Notes under the pieces: generated by a model
Databases searched by the model: none
Told to the model about the DNA's origin: nothing
The model's input: only the letters and a program-made list of their open reading frames with translations
Shown here: positions 29,898-39,019 of the stretch, one piece after another
How positions within the stretch are numbered: the stretch's first letter is position 1
Layout of the letters: each line of letters starts with the position of its first letter
Translations under genes and position numbers: made by a program
Source of the DNA: a virus
Reading direction: 5' to 3' (one strand)
IMG/VR virus record: IMGVR_UViG_3300035670_000342
Location: 1 to 47,904 of that record
DNA: 47,904 nucleotides

Positions 29898-30305
29898 ATG
29901 GCTAGTACAAATATCCAGAAAAACTTCAGCACCGTAAAGCTGACGGTTGGGGCGACGGAGTATGTAGTAACATCCGTGCTCGACTTGCAGGTGACGCCGG
30001 AATCCGACTTTGAGCGGGACGGCTCGGACAACGACACCAGCTTCACCTACATCCAGCGGAAAGCGGAACGCAACCGGATTACGGTGGTTTGCCGCGACCG
30101 CACACAGATTGGCAAGCTCGCCAACAAAGCCAGCGGCACGCTGACTTGGACGGAGCCGGCGGCCACGGGCACATCGGCGTCATTCAGCGTCGCCAATGTC
30201 GTGTTCGACGCGACGTTCTCGCACAATGGCCGGTGGGACAACCTGCGCGAGTATTCGATCAGCGGCGAGGGCGGAGCCAAGACTGACACCAGCGCGGCCA
30301 GCTAA
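29898..30305 (+). CDS. Putative major tail tube protein (135 aa)
   Basis: A short beta-rich protein with many Thr and Ser residues and no Cys-rich or helical part except near the middle. It follows the connector genes and precedes the chaperones and tape measure, the usual place of the tube protein. The ribosome binding site is GGAGA. Confidence 0.65.
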   Translation: MASTNIQKNFSTVKLTVGATEYVVTSVLDLQVTPESDFERDGSDNDTSFTYIQRKAERNRITVVCRDRTQIGKLANKASGTLTWTEPAATGTSASFSVANVVFDATFSHNGRWDNLREYSISGEGGAKTDTSAAS

Positions 30306-30313
30306 GGAGCGGA

Positions 30314-30742
30314 ATGACAACCCCTATCCGTTACATTGATGTCCCGCTGAAAAATGACAAGACGGTGAGCGTCCGGGTGATTAACCATCACCCGGACGAC
30401 AACCGGCTTTGGGTTCTTTACTATCAGGCCGACGAATTGTGGTCGTGGTGCGAGGGGAAAAGCCGAGAGATCGGTGAGTGCGAAGATGCCGAGCGGCTGG
30501 TGAAGCTGTCCGACCTGCTGGCGCAGGTCAAGCCGAAACGGGATCAACGATTGGCGGAGTTGCTGGCGGCAACCCTGAAAGACAAGCTGGGGGATGACGC
30601 CAAGATTGCCGAGGTACTGAGCCAATGCACGACACTGGACCTTCTGGAGATGTTCGAGGCGACACAGGGGATCGAACCCTGGCGGAAGAAATTGCTCGCT
30701 GCCTCGCAGAATACGCCGACACAAGACGCCAAATTGAGTTAG
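30314..30742 (+). CDS. Tail assembly chaperone, G-like (142 aa)
   Basis: An acidic helical protein located between tube and tape measure genes, the place of the lambda G chaperone. A second open frame shifted by -1 overlaps its last 118 bases, as in G/GT pairs. The sequence G-GGG-A at 30667-30671 allows the Gly tRNA to re-pair after a -1 slip. The ribosome binding site is AAGGAG. Confidence 0.7.
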   Translation: MTTPIRYIDVPLKNDKTVSVRVINHHPDDNRLWVLYYQADELWSWCEGKSREIGECEDAERLVKLSDLLAQVKPKRDQRLAELLAATLKDKLGDDAKIAEVLSQCTTLDLLEMFEATQGIEPWRKKLLAASQNTPTQDAKLS

Positions 30743-30942
30743 CGCAACGCAGGTTGCTCTTGTTCAAGGCGGGGTACGGCGGCGAACGGTTGCGCGAGTT
30801 CAGTTACAGTGATGGCCGGTTCTATGTGAACGCCAGTCCAGAGGCGTTACAGCAGGAGTACGAGCGCAAGCGGGATGAGCATGAACAGAAGATGGAGAAG
30901 CTGCTAAATGGCCGTACCCCTGACAATCAAGGTAGTCGTTGA
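30670..30942 (+). CDS. Chaperone frameshift extension, T-like (91 codons)
   Basis: Reached by a -1 shift from the 30314 gene near GGG codon 30668-30670. It continues as Asp-Arg-Thr-Leu-Ala-Glu-Glu-Ile-Ala-Arg and ends in a charged coiled coil. The same frame is open back to 30625, but that part does not look like protein and lacks a ribosome binding site. The fusion product would recruit the tape measure during tail assembly. Confidence 0.55.
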   Translation, partial: DRTLAEEIARCLAEYADTRRQIELAQRRLLLFKAGYGGERLREFSYSDGRFYVNASPEALQQEYERKRDEHEQKMEKLLNGRTPDNQGSR

Positions 30943-33682
30943 CGACGCGGAAGCCCTCAAGCTCGATGCGTTACTAGACCAGCTTGGTCGCAAGCGCGGC
31001 ACAAGCGGCGGAGCGGGCGGTGGTGGCGGGAGTGTTGGACCGGAAGCTAGAGCCACCAGTTCCCGGCGTTCTGATTCTTTACGAGACGTAGAGAAGCAAC
31101 TCGCCCGCGTCGAAGCCGCCGAAAAGAAGTATCAACTTGCGCTGGAGCGCACTTTCGCACTAGAGCAACGCATCGCCAATCGCGCCGCCCGAATCGGCGT
31201 GAGGCGTGATATATCCCCAATCAGTAGTCTTGGATTTCGTGAGGCTACAAACGCAGAGATAGCGGCCCAACGCGAGTCAGAGCGACTTGCCAAGACTCAA
31301 CAGGCTGCGGCATTCAAACAACGCGCCACCCGCGACCAAGCAATAATCATGGCGCAGCGGTTCGGTATCTTGTTCGGAACCACTGGCGGTATCTCCAACA
31401 TCGGGAAAAATCTCGGCTTGGGTCAGCTCCCGTTGTTTGGTCCCGTCTCAAGTCTGATTGGATTAACCTCTGGCTTTATTAACTTCCGACCAGAAACGGC
31501 CCCGCTCACGGCAGCATTCTTGGCTTCACTTGCTGGCGGTGAAGTTCTTTCCGCAAAACTGGCGGATCGCAGAAAAGCCACCGCTGTTACCGAGGGACTT
31601 GGTAATACATTGGTGACTCGCGGCTTCTTGGCAGAAGATGTGCGCCGACAGTTCACCGGCTCAATCGGAGAACGTGGGGTATCTCGCGGATTAACCGCTG
31701 ACACGCTTGCTTCGTTGCTTGGGGGCGGGGTCAAGATCAATGACCTTTCCAACTCATTCAAAGACCTTCGGGCTGTGTCGAAGGCGACCGGCGAGACAAT
31801 CGAACAGGCATTACAGAGGGCACAGAAAGAGGCCGAAAAAACAAAACAGCCGCTCCGTGAGGTTATCAGCGCGTTTTCAGTTTCGACATTCCAAGACACG
31901 CGGACTGGCTTTGCCAAGCTCCAGAAGGAAAATCCAGAGTTGCGACGGCTGCGTGAGTCGCGGTTAGCAGTAGAATTTGCTGGTAGGGATATTGTCGGCG
32001 GTGGTGCCACTGATATAGATGTTCAAAAAGTCAGGAGCCAGATTGAGTTACAGCGAATATCAAATGAATCGTCGCGGTCTATCAGCGATTTCTTGGATAG
32101 GTTCGATTACCAGCAGGCGGCAAAAACTCTTGATAAGGCGATTGAACTCAAGAGATTTGAAACTAGAGTTGACCGAGACATATTTGTAAATACTGCGACT
32201 CGTGAACAGGCGAGGGATGTCCGCGATGCAAGACTCGCGCTTGACCAAGCCGATAAGGGCGGAACATCCGTTGACAAGAAAGAGGCATCTGACAGGTTAA
32301 ACGCGGCTCAAAAGCGTCTAAAAATTGCGGAAGAACAGGCGCAGATTGATTTTGAGGCTTCTTCTGAGAGCATCAAGTTACAGCAGGAATTAGTACAACT
32401 GGAAGAAAGGCGAAGCGACTTATCCCGCTCAAGATTTGACTTCAAGAAGCGCGAGCTACAGGCCGATATTGATTTACGGGATAACATCACAAACGCCAGG
32501 CTGTCTATCAACTCGACAACCTCAGAAGGTTCGGCTGCTGTAAGCGACCTTCTCAGCGGGAACAATTCTGGAATTGGATTGGCTGGCGCAAGGTTGGACT
32601 CCAGCCGCCGTGCTCTCTTACTCGCCATATCTCGCCGGCTCTCCCTGAACTTGGCATCCAGCCGTCCATTTGACACCAAGGAACAACGCGACCGAGCCAT
32701 ACAGGAAGCCGATTTACAGATTCAAAGATCAGCAGCAGGCGTAACAACGGAGTCACAGAAGTTTGGTATCGCCAAGTTTTCTGACGCAGGAAGAAGGTTC
32801 GATATAGCCGTTTCGCAATCCAACTTGGAACGTCAACTTGAGCGAAGACGGTTACAAGACACCGCCCAAACGGAATCGCAAATCCTGTCCATCAAACGCA
32901 ACTCCGGGCAAAAGACGTTGCAAGAGCGGCTGGCGATTGAGCGGCAGATTTCCGATGGCGCGATCCAAGCGGCGGATTCGCAGGTCAAAGCGATTGACGA
33001 ACAGATTCTCCGCATCCAGAGCACGCTCAAGACCACCGGGCTTACCGACGACCAACGCAGGGCAAGGCAAGCCGAGATTGCCGGACTATTTTCCGAGCGT
33101 GGTCAGATATTAAGTTCCCGCTCTGTGGTGTCGGAATCCGCGAGAGCGCAGCGGGAGGACGCATTATCAAAAGTTGGGCGAGAGACGACAGAAGAACGCT
33201 TTGCAGAACGCCGGTCGGTACGACAGTTTGAATCCGAGAAACGGCTTGGTGAAGAACGGCTAATCAACCGCAATAGAGAAGATCAACGCGAGTTGGACAG
33301 ACTAGCTCCCAACGGGAAAATACTTCCGCTGTCCGACCCGAAGCGGGTCGAAGAACTGCAAAAGAACATTCAAGAACGCAATGCTATTCTTGTGCCTCCG
33401 CAACAGCCGCCGTTCGACCCGCAGGCTATCACACAAGCGGCAGAACAATCCAAGGCATCGTTAAGTGGCGCGGCATCTGAATTGACCGCTGCCGCGACCG
33501 CGCTCAAAGACGCTGCTGACAAACTCCGTATGGGTCCAGGCGGCGGTGGCGGCGGTGATGGTCCTCAAGGTCCATTCCAAACAGGGCCGCTTACACTTCA
33601 GGGCGGTACGCAACCGTCTCCCGCAACTATTTCAGTTGGGCCATTTAACATTCCTCCATTAACGCTCGGGATAAACCTGTAA
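30908..33682 (+). CDS. Tape measure protein (924 aa)
   Basis: The longest gene in the tail module. Long Gln/Arg/Glu-rich helical regions alternate with a hydrophobic, Gly-rich segment (about residues 150-220, Phe-Gly-Ile-Leu-Phe-Gly then Phe-Leu-Ala-Ser-Leu-Ala-Gly-Gly). It ends in a Gly/Pro-rich tail. By length it would set a tail of roughly 130-140 nm if the usual 0.15 nm per residue holds. It starts inside the chaperone extension. Confidence 0.85.
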   Translation: MAVPLTIKVVVDDAEALKLDALLDQLGRKRGTSGGAGGGGGSVGPEARATSSRRSDSLRDVEKQLARVEAAEKKYQLALERTFALEQRIANRAARIGVRRDISPISSLGFREATNAEIAAQRESERLAKTQQAAAFKQRATRDQAIIMAQRFGILFGTTGGISNIGKNLGLGQLPLFGPVSSLIGLTSGFINFRPETAPLTAAFLASLAGGEVLSAKLADRRKATAVTEGLGNTLVTRGFLAEDVRRQFTGSIGERGVSRGLTADTLASLLGGGVKINDLSNSFKDLRAVSKATGETIEQALQRAQKEAEKTKQPLREVISAFSVSTFQDTRTGFAKLQKENPELRRLRESRLAVEFAGRDIVGGGATDIDVQKVRSQIELQRISNESSRSISDFLDRFDYQQAAKTLDKAIELKRFETRVDRDIFVNTATREQARDVRDARLALDQADKGGTSVDKKEASDRLNAAQKRLKIAEEQAQIDFEASSESIKLQQELVQLEERRSDLSRSRFDFKKRELQADIDLRDNITNARLSINSTTSEGSAAVSDLLSGNNSGIGLAGARLDSSRRALLLAISRRLSLNLASSRPFDTKEQRDRAIQEADLQIQRSAAGVTTESQKFGIAKFSDAGRRFDIAVSQSNLERQLERRRLQDTAQTESQILSIKRNSGQKTLQERLAIERQISDGAIQAADSQVKAIDEQILRIQSTLKTTGLTDDQRRARQAEIAGLFSERGQILSSRSVVSESARAQREDALSKVGRETTEERFAERRSVRQFESEKRLGEERLINRNREDQRELDRLAPNGKILPLSDPKRVEELQKNIQERNAILVPPQQPPFDPQAITQAAEQSKASLSGAASELTAAATALKDAADKLRMGPGGGGGGDGPQGPFQTGPLTLQGGTQPSPATISVGPFNIPPLTLGINL

Positions 33683-33683
33683 C

Positions 33684-34037
33684 ATGGCAATTCGCACACA
33701 TCATTACGAGGTCACGAAACCGCAGTCCAAGACGGTCACGTGGGAGATACCGGGCTTTGATGGCGTCGTGGAAAAGCTGCTGGTTCGGCGCACCGAGACG
33801 ATACGGGAATATGGGTGGACCGACACCGATGCCTCCACGCTCGCCACGTTATGCGCCAACCGGGGCGACCCGACCGTGACCGTCTCCATCAACACGCTCG
33901 GGCGCGGGACGTACACCTGTTACTTGGTGGACGTGCAACTCATTGACCGGTCGATTGGCGACGGCAGCAAAGCCAGTGAAGTCCGGTACGTCCGAACATG
34001 GAAACCTTTAACGAACAACACGGCAGTCTTATCCTGA
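33684..34037 (+). CDS. Distal tail region protein (117 aa)
   Basis: A small beta-rich protein between the tape measure and the large tail-tip protein. It has no recognised motif beyond alternating Thr/Val strands. Position suggests a distal tail or tail-tip component. Confidence 0.5.
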   Translation: MAIRTHHYEVTKPQSKTVTWEIPGFDGVVEKLLVRRTETIREYGWTDTDASTLATLCANRGDPTVTVSINTLGRGTYTCYLVDVQLIDRSIGDGSKASEVRYVRTWKPLTNNTAVLS

Positions 34038-34038
34038 T

Positions 34039-35949
34039 ATGCCAGCCACCTTTGCACCTGACAGCACAACGCTGGTGCTGAACGGAGTCACCACGCAAGC
34101 GGTGTTGCTCACTTGGGAGCATCGCCCCGGGGCTGCGCCGTCCCGAGCGACCGTGGCGTTACCGGCCAAGAACGCCTACGACTGGGGCAACCCGCTGAAC
34201 TATCGCGGGCAGACAGCAGTGGTGAGCGTGAACGGCACGGCCAAGATGACCGGCAGGGTGTACGGCCAACGTAATTCCATGAGCGACCAGACGGTGATCC
34301 TGACGATACTGGATAACCGCTGGATGATTAACCGGGATTGGGTTGGCAGAAGTAAGCTCGGCGCGGGGAACGGGCTGTACTACTTGGGGGCCGATGTCGT
34401 GTTCAACCTTGGCGGGAAAGGCAACAAGGACAAGGATACCGGTATCTATCTTAATCCCGCTGTATCCCCTGACTTCGTGTACGAGAAAGCCAGTGGCGGC
34501 GGAACATCCCCGTCCTGTTTGGATACCGATGCCGCTTTCTGGACGTATGGCGACATGATTGATTGGTTGTGGGAGACGTTCATTACGGACGTGACCAAGC
34601 CCACCATCCCCGACACCGACGATCTCAAGACTGAAGCGGGCGAACTGGACGTGTTCGGGTTGCCGATTGGCGAGGCGTTGGACCGGGTGTTTGCCAAGAC
34701 GCTTTCGACATGGACGCTGGATGGCGACGGGAACGCCTACATCTTCTCGCTGGCGAACCCCAAGACGGTCCGCGACATCTATTTCAAGAACCCCGCCACA
34801 CCGGATGTGCCGACCAATTACACCACCGATTACCCGTCGCAATGGGATGTTATCAACAGCATCGAGAACACGATCACCGATGTCAACGTGGTGGGCGGCA
34901 AGAACCTGTTGGAGTTGACCGCCTCGGGCGCGGATTTCCTGTCACCGGTACAATCCAAGAACATCCAGGCAACCCCGACCCCGCCGCCGGCAGGGGAAGC
35001 GATGGGCGGGCAGTTGGTATACATCTACTGGAGCAATTACGGTCAACAGGAACAGTACCGCCATAAGTTGAGTCCTGATTATTACGAGAATCACAGTGGA
35101 GCCGGGCGGCGGATTCGGGCGAAGGACAAGTACAAACCGATCTTCAATGAGTTGATGATTAAGCGGGATGAAGATGGATTGTATGTCAGCGACGACAGCG
35201 ATTGCGGCATCTACGGGGTGAGCGCGACTGAAACCTTGGCCTCGCAGTACACGGCGGGGGCGCAGGTCAACGCCGACATGGGCGAGATATTGGCAACCTA
35301 TGTAAACGGTTCGACCGGCAACGCCACCCCGAATCATTGGACGCACGTTGTCGAGACGGAAGAACGGTCGGTGGTGACGGCAACGGTCGTTCCGGTCGGG
35401 ATGCCCGCGCACGTCTACCGGCCCGTGCTCCGCAACGAACTCGCCCATAAGTCACGGGAATCAGGCACGAAGATTGAGATACCGGTTGACGTGGTATGGA
35501 TTTTCAATGCGCTCGGTCAATCCACGTGGTCGGTCACGGAAGCGATTGATGTCACAACCTTGTTGGATGCCGGTGGGTCACGGAACTATGCGCTGAGTGG
35601 AACCGGCAACTTCTCATTCAGCAACTTCACAATCTCCATGCCGGCAGGGACGGTGTTCGATGCCGTGTCCGCCTTGCAGGAAGTGGCCGACGAACTGGAC
35701 AGCGAGATTGGGCGACCGGCGGTGAACATCGAAGGCGCGTTCCCGACCATGCGCGACCTTGAGTTGGGCGACAAGTTCCGGTGCGTGCCGTCCAATGCTT
35801 ACGGTTCGACAGGGGAAGAAATTGTCGTGGCGATCTCGTTCAAGGATGATGTGCAAGCCCTGACGTTTGCCGCCACGAACCATATCGGCGCGGACGCGCT
35901 GGAGCTTGCCACCAAGTTCATCGACCGGAGGCGATTCTCGCGGTTATGA
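34039..35949 (+). CDS. Large tail-tip / hub protein (636 aa)
   Basis: A beta-rich protein with many Asp, Thr and Gly residues. Sequences near the start (Ala-Val-Leu-Leu-Thr-Trp-Glu-His-Arg) and at the end (Thr-Lys-Phe-Ile-Asp-Arg-Arg-Arg-Phe-Ser) look like a structural hub. It follows the tape measure, where hub or baseplate proteins are encoded in siphophages. No catalytic motif is visible. The next gene overlaps its stop. Confidence 0.6.
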   Translation: MPATFAPDSTTLVLNGVTTQAVLLTWEHRPGAAPSRATVALPAKNAYDWGNPLNYRGQTAVVSVNGTAKMTGRVYGQRNSMSDQTVILTILDNRWMINRDWVGRSKLGAGNGLYYLGADVVFNLGGKGNKDKDTGIYLNPAVSPDFVYEKASGGGTSPSCLDTDAAFWTYGDMIDWLWETFITDVTKPTIPDTDDLKTEAGELDVFGLPIGEALDRVFAKTLSTWTLDGDGNAYIFSLANPKTVRDIYFKNPATPDVPTNYTTDYPSQWDVINSIENTITDVNVVGGKNLLELTASGADFLSPVQSKNIQATPTPPPAGEAMGGQLVYIYWSNYGQQEQYRHKLSPDYYENHSGAGRRIRAKDKYKPIFNELMIKRDEDGLYVSDDSDCGIYGVSATETLASQYTAGAQVNADMGEILATYVNGSTGNATPNHWTHVVETEERSVVTATVVPVGMPAHVYRPVLRNELAHKSRESGTKIEIPVDVVWIFNALGQSTWSVTEAIDVTTLLDAGGSRNYALSGTGNFSFSNFTISMPAGTVFDAVSALQEVADELDSEIGRPAVNIEGAFPTMRDLELGDKFRCVPSNAYGSTGEEIVVAISFKDDVQALTFAATNHIGADALELATKFIDRRRFSRL

Positions 35950-36380
35950 ACGATAAACTTACACGCTCAGACTTGCGCCGACTGGAAGCGCGGGTGCGAT
36001 TCTTGGAACAGATCAGCTTCCCAAGAACACTCAAGCTGGAACCGCTGGTGGATGAGATTGACGGTGAATCTGGCGGCGAACTGGCGGATTACCCGTTCCT
36101 GTGCCTGTGCACCACGGACGGCGGCAGCGCGGGCGGGGGTGGCGGTGATTGCTCGTTCACCTACGTGGTGTCCAAGCTGGACGGCGTGACGAAGCTCGGT
36201 GAGAACATGGAACCCGTCAAACCGCGAATGGAAGGCGTGCAATATGTCGAGCCTGCCGCTGACTCGCTAGGGTTAGGGTATTACGATGACGGGACTTTCA
36301 CCCTGATCGAAGTGTACGCAGAGATACCGGATATGGATGAAACGGAGCTTACACCATGCGAAGAACCTGGCCTGTCATAA
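35946..36380 (+). CDS. Small virion protein with trimerising N-terminus (144 aa)
   Basis: Residues 5-30 form a charged helix (Leu-Arg-Arg-Leu-Glu-Ala-Arg-Val-Arg-Phe-Leu-Glu), then a Gly-rich hinge with several Cys residues, then an acidic end. It may be a tail-fibre attachment or stalk protein. No family is recognised. Confidence 0.5.
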   Translation: MNDKLTRSDLRRLEARVRFLEQISFPRTLKLEPLVDEIDGESGGELADYPFLCLCTTDGGSAGGGGGDCSFTYVVSKLDGVTKLGENMEPVKPRMEGVQYVEPAADSLGLGYYDDGTFTLIEVYAEIPDMDETELTPCEEPGLS

Positions 36381-36832
36381 CTCTTGCCCTGCTACTGGCG
36401 ACCCCTTGCTTTGGACAGCTTGGGATGCGGCGGTTTTGGGGTACCACGGATTTAACGAACCTCTGGCCGGGCGCGGTGTACTTCAATACCGCGAGCAACA
36501 CGTTTTGGGTTGGAAACGTCAGCAGCAACCCCGTTTTGGTGGGGAATGCCGCTTGGACAAACGCCGCCGACTTCGCCGCAGCTTCCACGGCGATTATCAG
36601 CACGAGCACGAACTTAACACTGGGAGCCGGTGCGTATCTGGTTTTCGTATCTGGCACGCCGACAATAACCCTGCCGGATGCCACAACCTGCACTGGCAGA
36701 ACGTACCGAGTCAAGAACATCGGCAACGGCACGGCCATAATGAGCGGCACGATTGACGGTAAAACTGGCTGGCTGATAGACGCCGGCAACGCCTTTGATT
36801 TCGTTAGCGACGGGGCATGGAGAGTACAATGA
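36356..36832 (+). CDS. Secreted adhesin-like protein (158 aa)
   Basis: A Sec signal peptide is plain: basic start, Val-Ile-Thr-Leu-Ala-Leu-Leu-Leu-Ala-Thr core and likely cleavage after Cys-Phe-Gly (about residue 20). The mature part is Thr/Asn/Gly-rich and beta-like, as in fibre or adhesin domains. GGAG precedes the ATG, which lies inside the previous gene. It is the first of four such signal-bearing proteins in this block. Confidence 0.6.
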   Translation: MRRTWPVITLALLLATPCFGQLGMRRFWGTTDLTNLWPGAVYFNTASNTFWVGNVSSNPVLVGNAAWTNAADFAAASTAIISTSTNLTLGAGAYLVFVSGTPTITLPDATTCTGRTYRVKNIGNGTAIMSGTIDGKTGWLIDAGNAFDFVSDGAWRVQ

Positions 36833-38109
36833 GAAAACTACTAGGAATATTTTTGCTGGCAACCGCTTCCGTGTATGCGGCGTATCAGCCAACTGTCACA
36901 CTGAATGGCGACCAGTTGGACGGTTTTGGGCGTGTCCAGGTGGCTGACCCAGTGACCCTTTTTACCTCGGCCTTTCAATACTCCCGCGAACCGCTTGTGT
37001 GGCAATGTATCACGAACAATGGCGGCAACGTGGTGCATCTGCCGAATGAGTCGAGTGTCAGCATTGTGGTGACTGGCGCGACTGAAACAGCAGCCATGCA
37101 GACTTACAGTTACTTTCGGTATCTGCCCGGCAAGGCGCAACAGATATTCCAGACGGGCGTGTTTGACAGCAGCACGAACAGCATCAAGCGGCTCGGATAT
37201 TATGACGCCGACAACGGGCTGTTCTGGCAGATGAGCAATAACGTAGCGGCGGTGGTGCGACGGACAAAGGCCAGCGGCACGGTCGTGGATAACATCCATC
37301 CGTCATCGACTTGGAACATCGACCGGCTGGACGGCACAGGCCCTAGCGGGGTCAACTTTTTCTTAGGTACAAGCTCTAATAGGTTCTACAATGGAGGCAT
37401 ATTTATCATTGATCTGGAGTGGTTGGGCTATGGCCGCGTCCGCTGGGGCGCGAATATCGACGGCAAGACCGTTTGGCTCCACGAGGCCACCAACGCCAAC
37501 AACCTCGCCACGGTTTACATGACCACGGCGAATCTTCCATTGCGCGCCGAGGTGATCCCATTGGCCGGCATTGGCGAGACTAACAAGCTGACGTTTACCT
37601 GCAACTCAGTTATCAGTTCGGGCGGGGTGGACGATGAAGCGGGGTACGAGACAAGTTTCGGTTCTACGATTGACACTAGCCTATCGACAACTCCCGCCCA
37701 CATTATCAGCATCCGACCTGCTGCGACTTTCAACAGCATCACAAACCGCGCTCAAATCATCGCTACTAAGGTGGATGTTAGCAGCAGCGGCACGGGCGGT
37801 GCTTACTGGGAAGTCTTATACGGTTCCACGTTTTCGGCGGGTGACTGGGCTTCATGGGATAGCACCAGCGCGGTTGAAGTCTCTACCAACGCCACGATTG
37901 ATGTGGCGGGAAAGGTTATTGCCCACGGTTTCATCGGTGGGGCAGGGGCGGCAAATCAGCGCGTATCTGACTCTAAAAACCTCGCCTCAAAATTGCCTCT
38001 CACGCTCGACTATCAAGGGCTGAATCCGAAAGCCTTGACGCTAAGGGTGAGAACCTTAACCTCAACCGGAAACGGGCGGGGCGGTTTCAGCACAAAGGAA
38101 AGCCGCTAG
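36829..38109 (+). CDS. Tail/adhesin protein with signal peptide (426 aa)
   Basis: The signal peptide (Met-Arg-Lys-Leu-Leu-Gly-Ile-Phe-Leu-Leu-Ala-Thr-Ala) has likely cleavage near residue 18. The mature region has Asp-Leu-Glu-Trp-Leu-Gly-Tyr-Gly-Arg-Val-Arg-Trp-Gly near residue 205, a motif typical of phage fibre or minor structural proteins. A long Thr/Ser-rich beta region follows. It may bind the host surface. It is coupled to the previous gene by ATGA. Confidence 0.6.
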   Translation: MRKLLGIFLLATASVYAAYQPTVTLNGDQLDGFGRVQVADPVTLFTSAFQYSREPLVWQCITNNGGNVVHLPNESSVSIVVTGATETAAMQTYSYFRYLPGKAQQIFQTGVFDSSTNSIKRLGYYDADNGLFWQMSNNVAAVVRRTKASGTVVDNIHPSSTWNIDRLDGTGPSGVNFFLGTSSNRFYNGGIFIIDLEWLGYGRVRWGANIDGKTVWLHEATNANNLATVYMTTANLPLRAEVIPLAGIGETNKLTFTCNSVISSGGVDDEAGYETSFGSTIDTSLSTTPAHIISIRPAATFNSITNRAQIIATKVDVSSSGTGGAYWEVLYGSTFSAGDWASWDSTSAVEVSTNATIDVAGKVIAHGFIGGAGAANQRVSDSKNLASKLPLTLDYQGLNPKALTLRVRTLTSTGNGRGGFSTKESR

Positions 38110-38558
38110 TGTCCCTTCTCCGCTCATGCGCTGGCAAGCTGGCACGCTCCTGCACGGACGGGAAGCTGTTGAGGCCGTGTAGTACCGGGTGCGATGACGG
38201 TTGCGCCGATGTGTTTGCGCTGACTTTCGACTACGAGATATGGTTTGCCGTCTCGGATTGCGGAGCTATTGGGGGCGAACCTCCCGACGATAGCGGGACG
38301 GCAACCGATACAATGGCGCGGGTAAATTGCGGCGTCTATACCAACGAAGCCAGCGATCCTTGGCATGGATGGAGTCTAGTTGTGGAGAAGCTGGATGGCA
38401 TCTGGAACCTCTATATTATTGGGCCTTCCACATCCTTGCTATATGTGCTCGCCACTAACACCGACGCCTGCCCATACACTGACGGATGGGTGTCAGAGGG
38501 ATGCGTGGACATTGGAGATGGATTCTCCGCTCGCTACACCAACATATCAGGCGCATGA
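38109..38558 (+). CDS. Cys-rich small virion-region protein (149 aa)
   Basis: GTG 38109 abuts the previous stop. About ten Cys residues, several in Cys-x-x-x-Cys pairs near the N-terminus, suggest disulphides or a metal site. The rest is beta-like with Trp and Gly. Possibly a cap or accessory of the adhesin. No family is recognised. Confidence 0.5.
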   Translation: MSLLRSCAGKLARSCTDGKLLRPCSTGCDDGCADVFALTFDYEIWFAVSDCGAIGGEPPDDSGTATDTMARVNCGVYTNEASDPWHGWSLVVEKLDGIWNLYIIGPSTSLLYVLATNTDACPYTDGWVSEGCVDIGDGFSARYTNISGA

Positions 38559-38959
38559 ACTGTGGAAGATTACAAAATGGGTTAGTGCGCTGCCTTGAGG
38601 TTTACAAAGGCAAGCTGGTAACGCTGTCAGTCTGTCGGCTTTGCAAGCTACCGATTGAGCGCGGCATTTTGCCAGAGCATCTGCGTGCTGCTATCCGAGG
38701 CATCGGCCATAATCTTGACGCTGACAAACCAACCAGCAGCGAGAAGATAAAAGCCAATAACGTGAGCAGCAATGATGACTTTAAGAGTGGGGTTCATGCC
38801 TCAACATTACCCAATCCCGCCCCGAATGCAAGCCCGACCGGACTGGGCGACCTTGTAGCCAGCTTCACGAAGGCCATCGGAATAAAGCCCTGCGGCGGGT
38901 GCAAGAAGCGTCAAGCCGCACTCAACCGGTTGGTTCCATTCCAGCATCCAAAACCTTAA
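38555..38959 (+). CDS. Zinc-binding small protein (134 aa)
   Basis: N-terminal Cys residues (Cys-Arg-Leu-Cys near residue 27) and a C-terminal Ile-Gly-Ile-Lys-Pro-Cys-Gly-Gly-Cys-Lys-Lys-Arg motif, which recurs in phage structural modules, with a Ser/Asn-rich linker between. Coupled by ATGA. Its end is followed by operator site 4. Confidence 0.6.
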   Translation: MNCGRLQNGLVRCLEVYKGKLVTLSVCRLCKLPIERGILPEHLRAAIRGIGHNLDADKPTSSEKIKANNVSSNDDFKSGVHASTLPNPAPNASPTGLGDLVASFTKAIGIKPCGGCKKRQAALNRLVPFQHPKP

Positions 38960-38967
38960 CCTAGCGA

Positions 38968-39000
38968 TGTATTGACATTGTAAATACACGATGATACCCT
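38968..39000 (+). promoter_or_regulatory. Operator site 4 with promoter elements
   Basis: The best copy of the 21-bp palindrome (38968-38988), with half-sites TGTATTGACA and TGTAAATACA around a central T. TTGACA (38972-38977) within it, 17 bp and TG-A-TACCCT (38992-39000) form a promoter with an extended but weak -10. It serves the gene at 39020. Confidence 0.6.
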
Positions 39001-39019
39001 CACCTGTAAAGGCACGACT

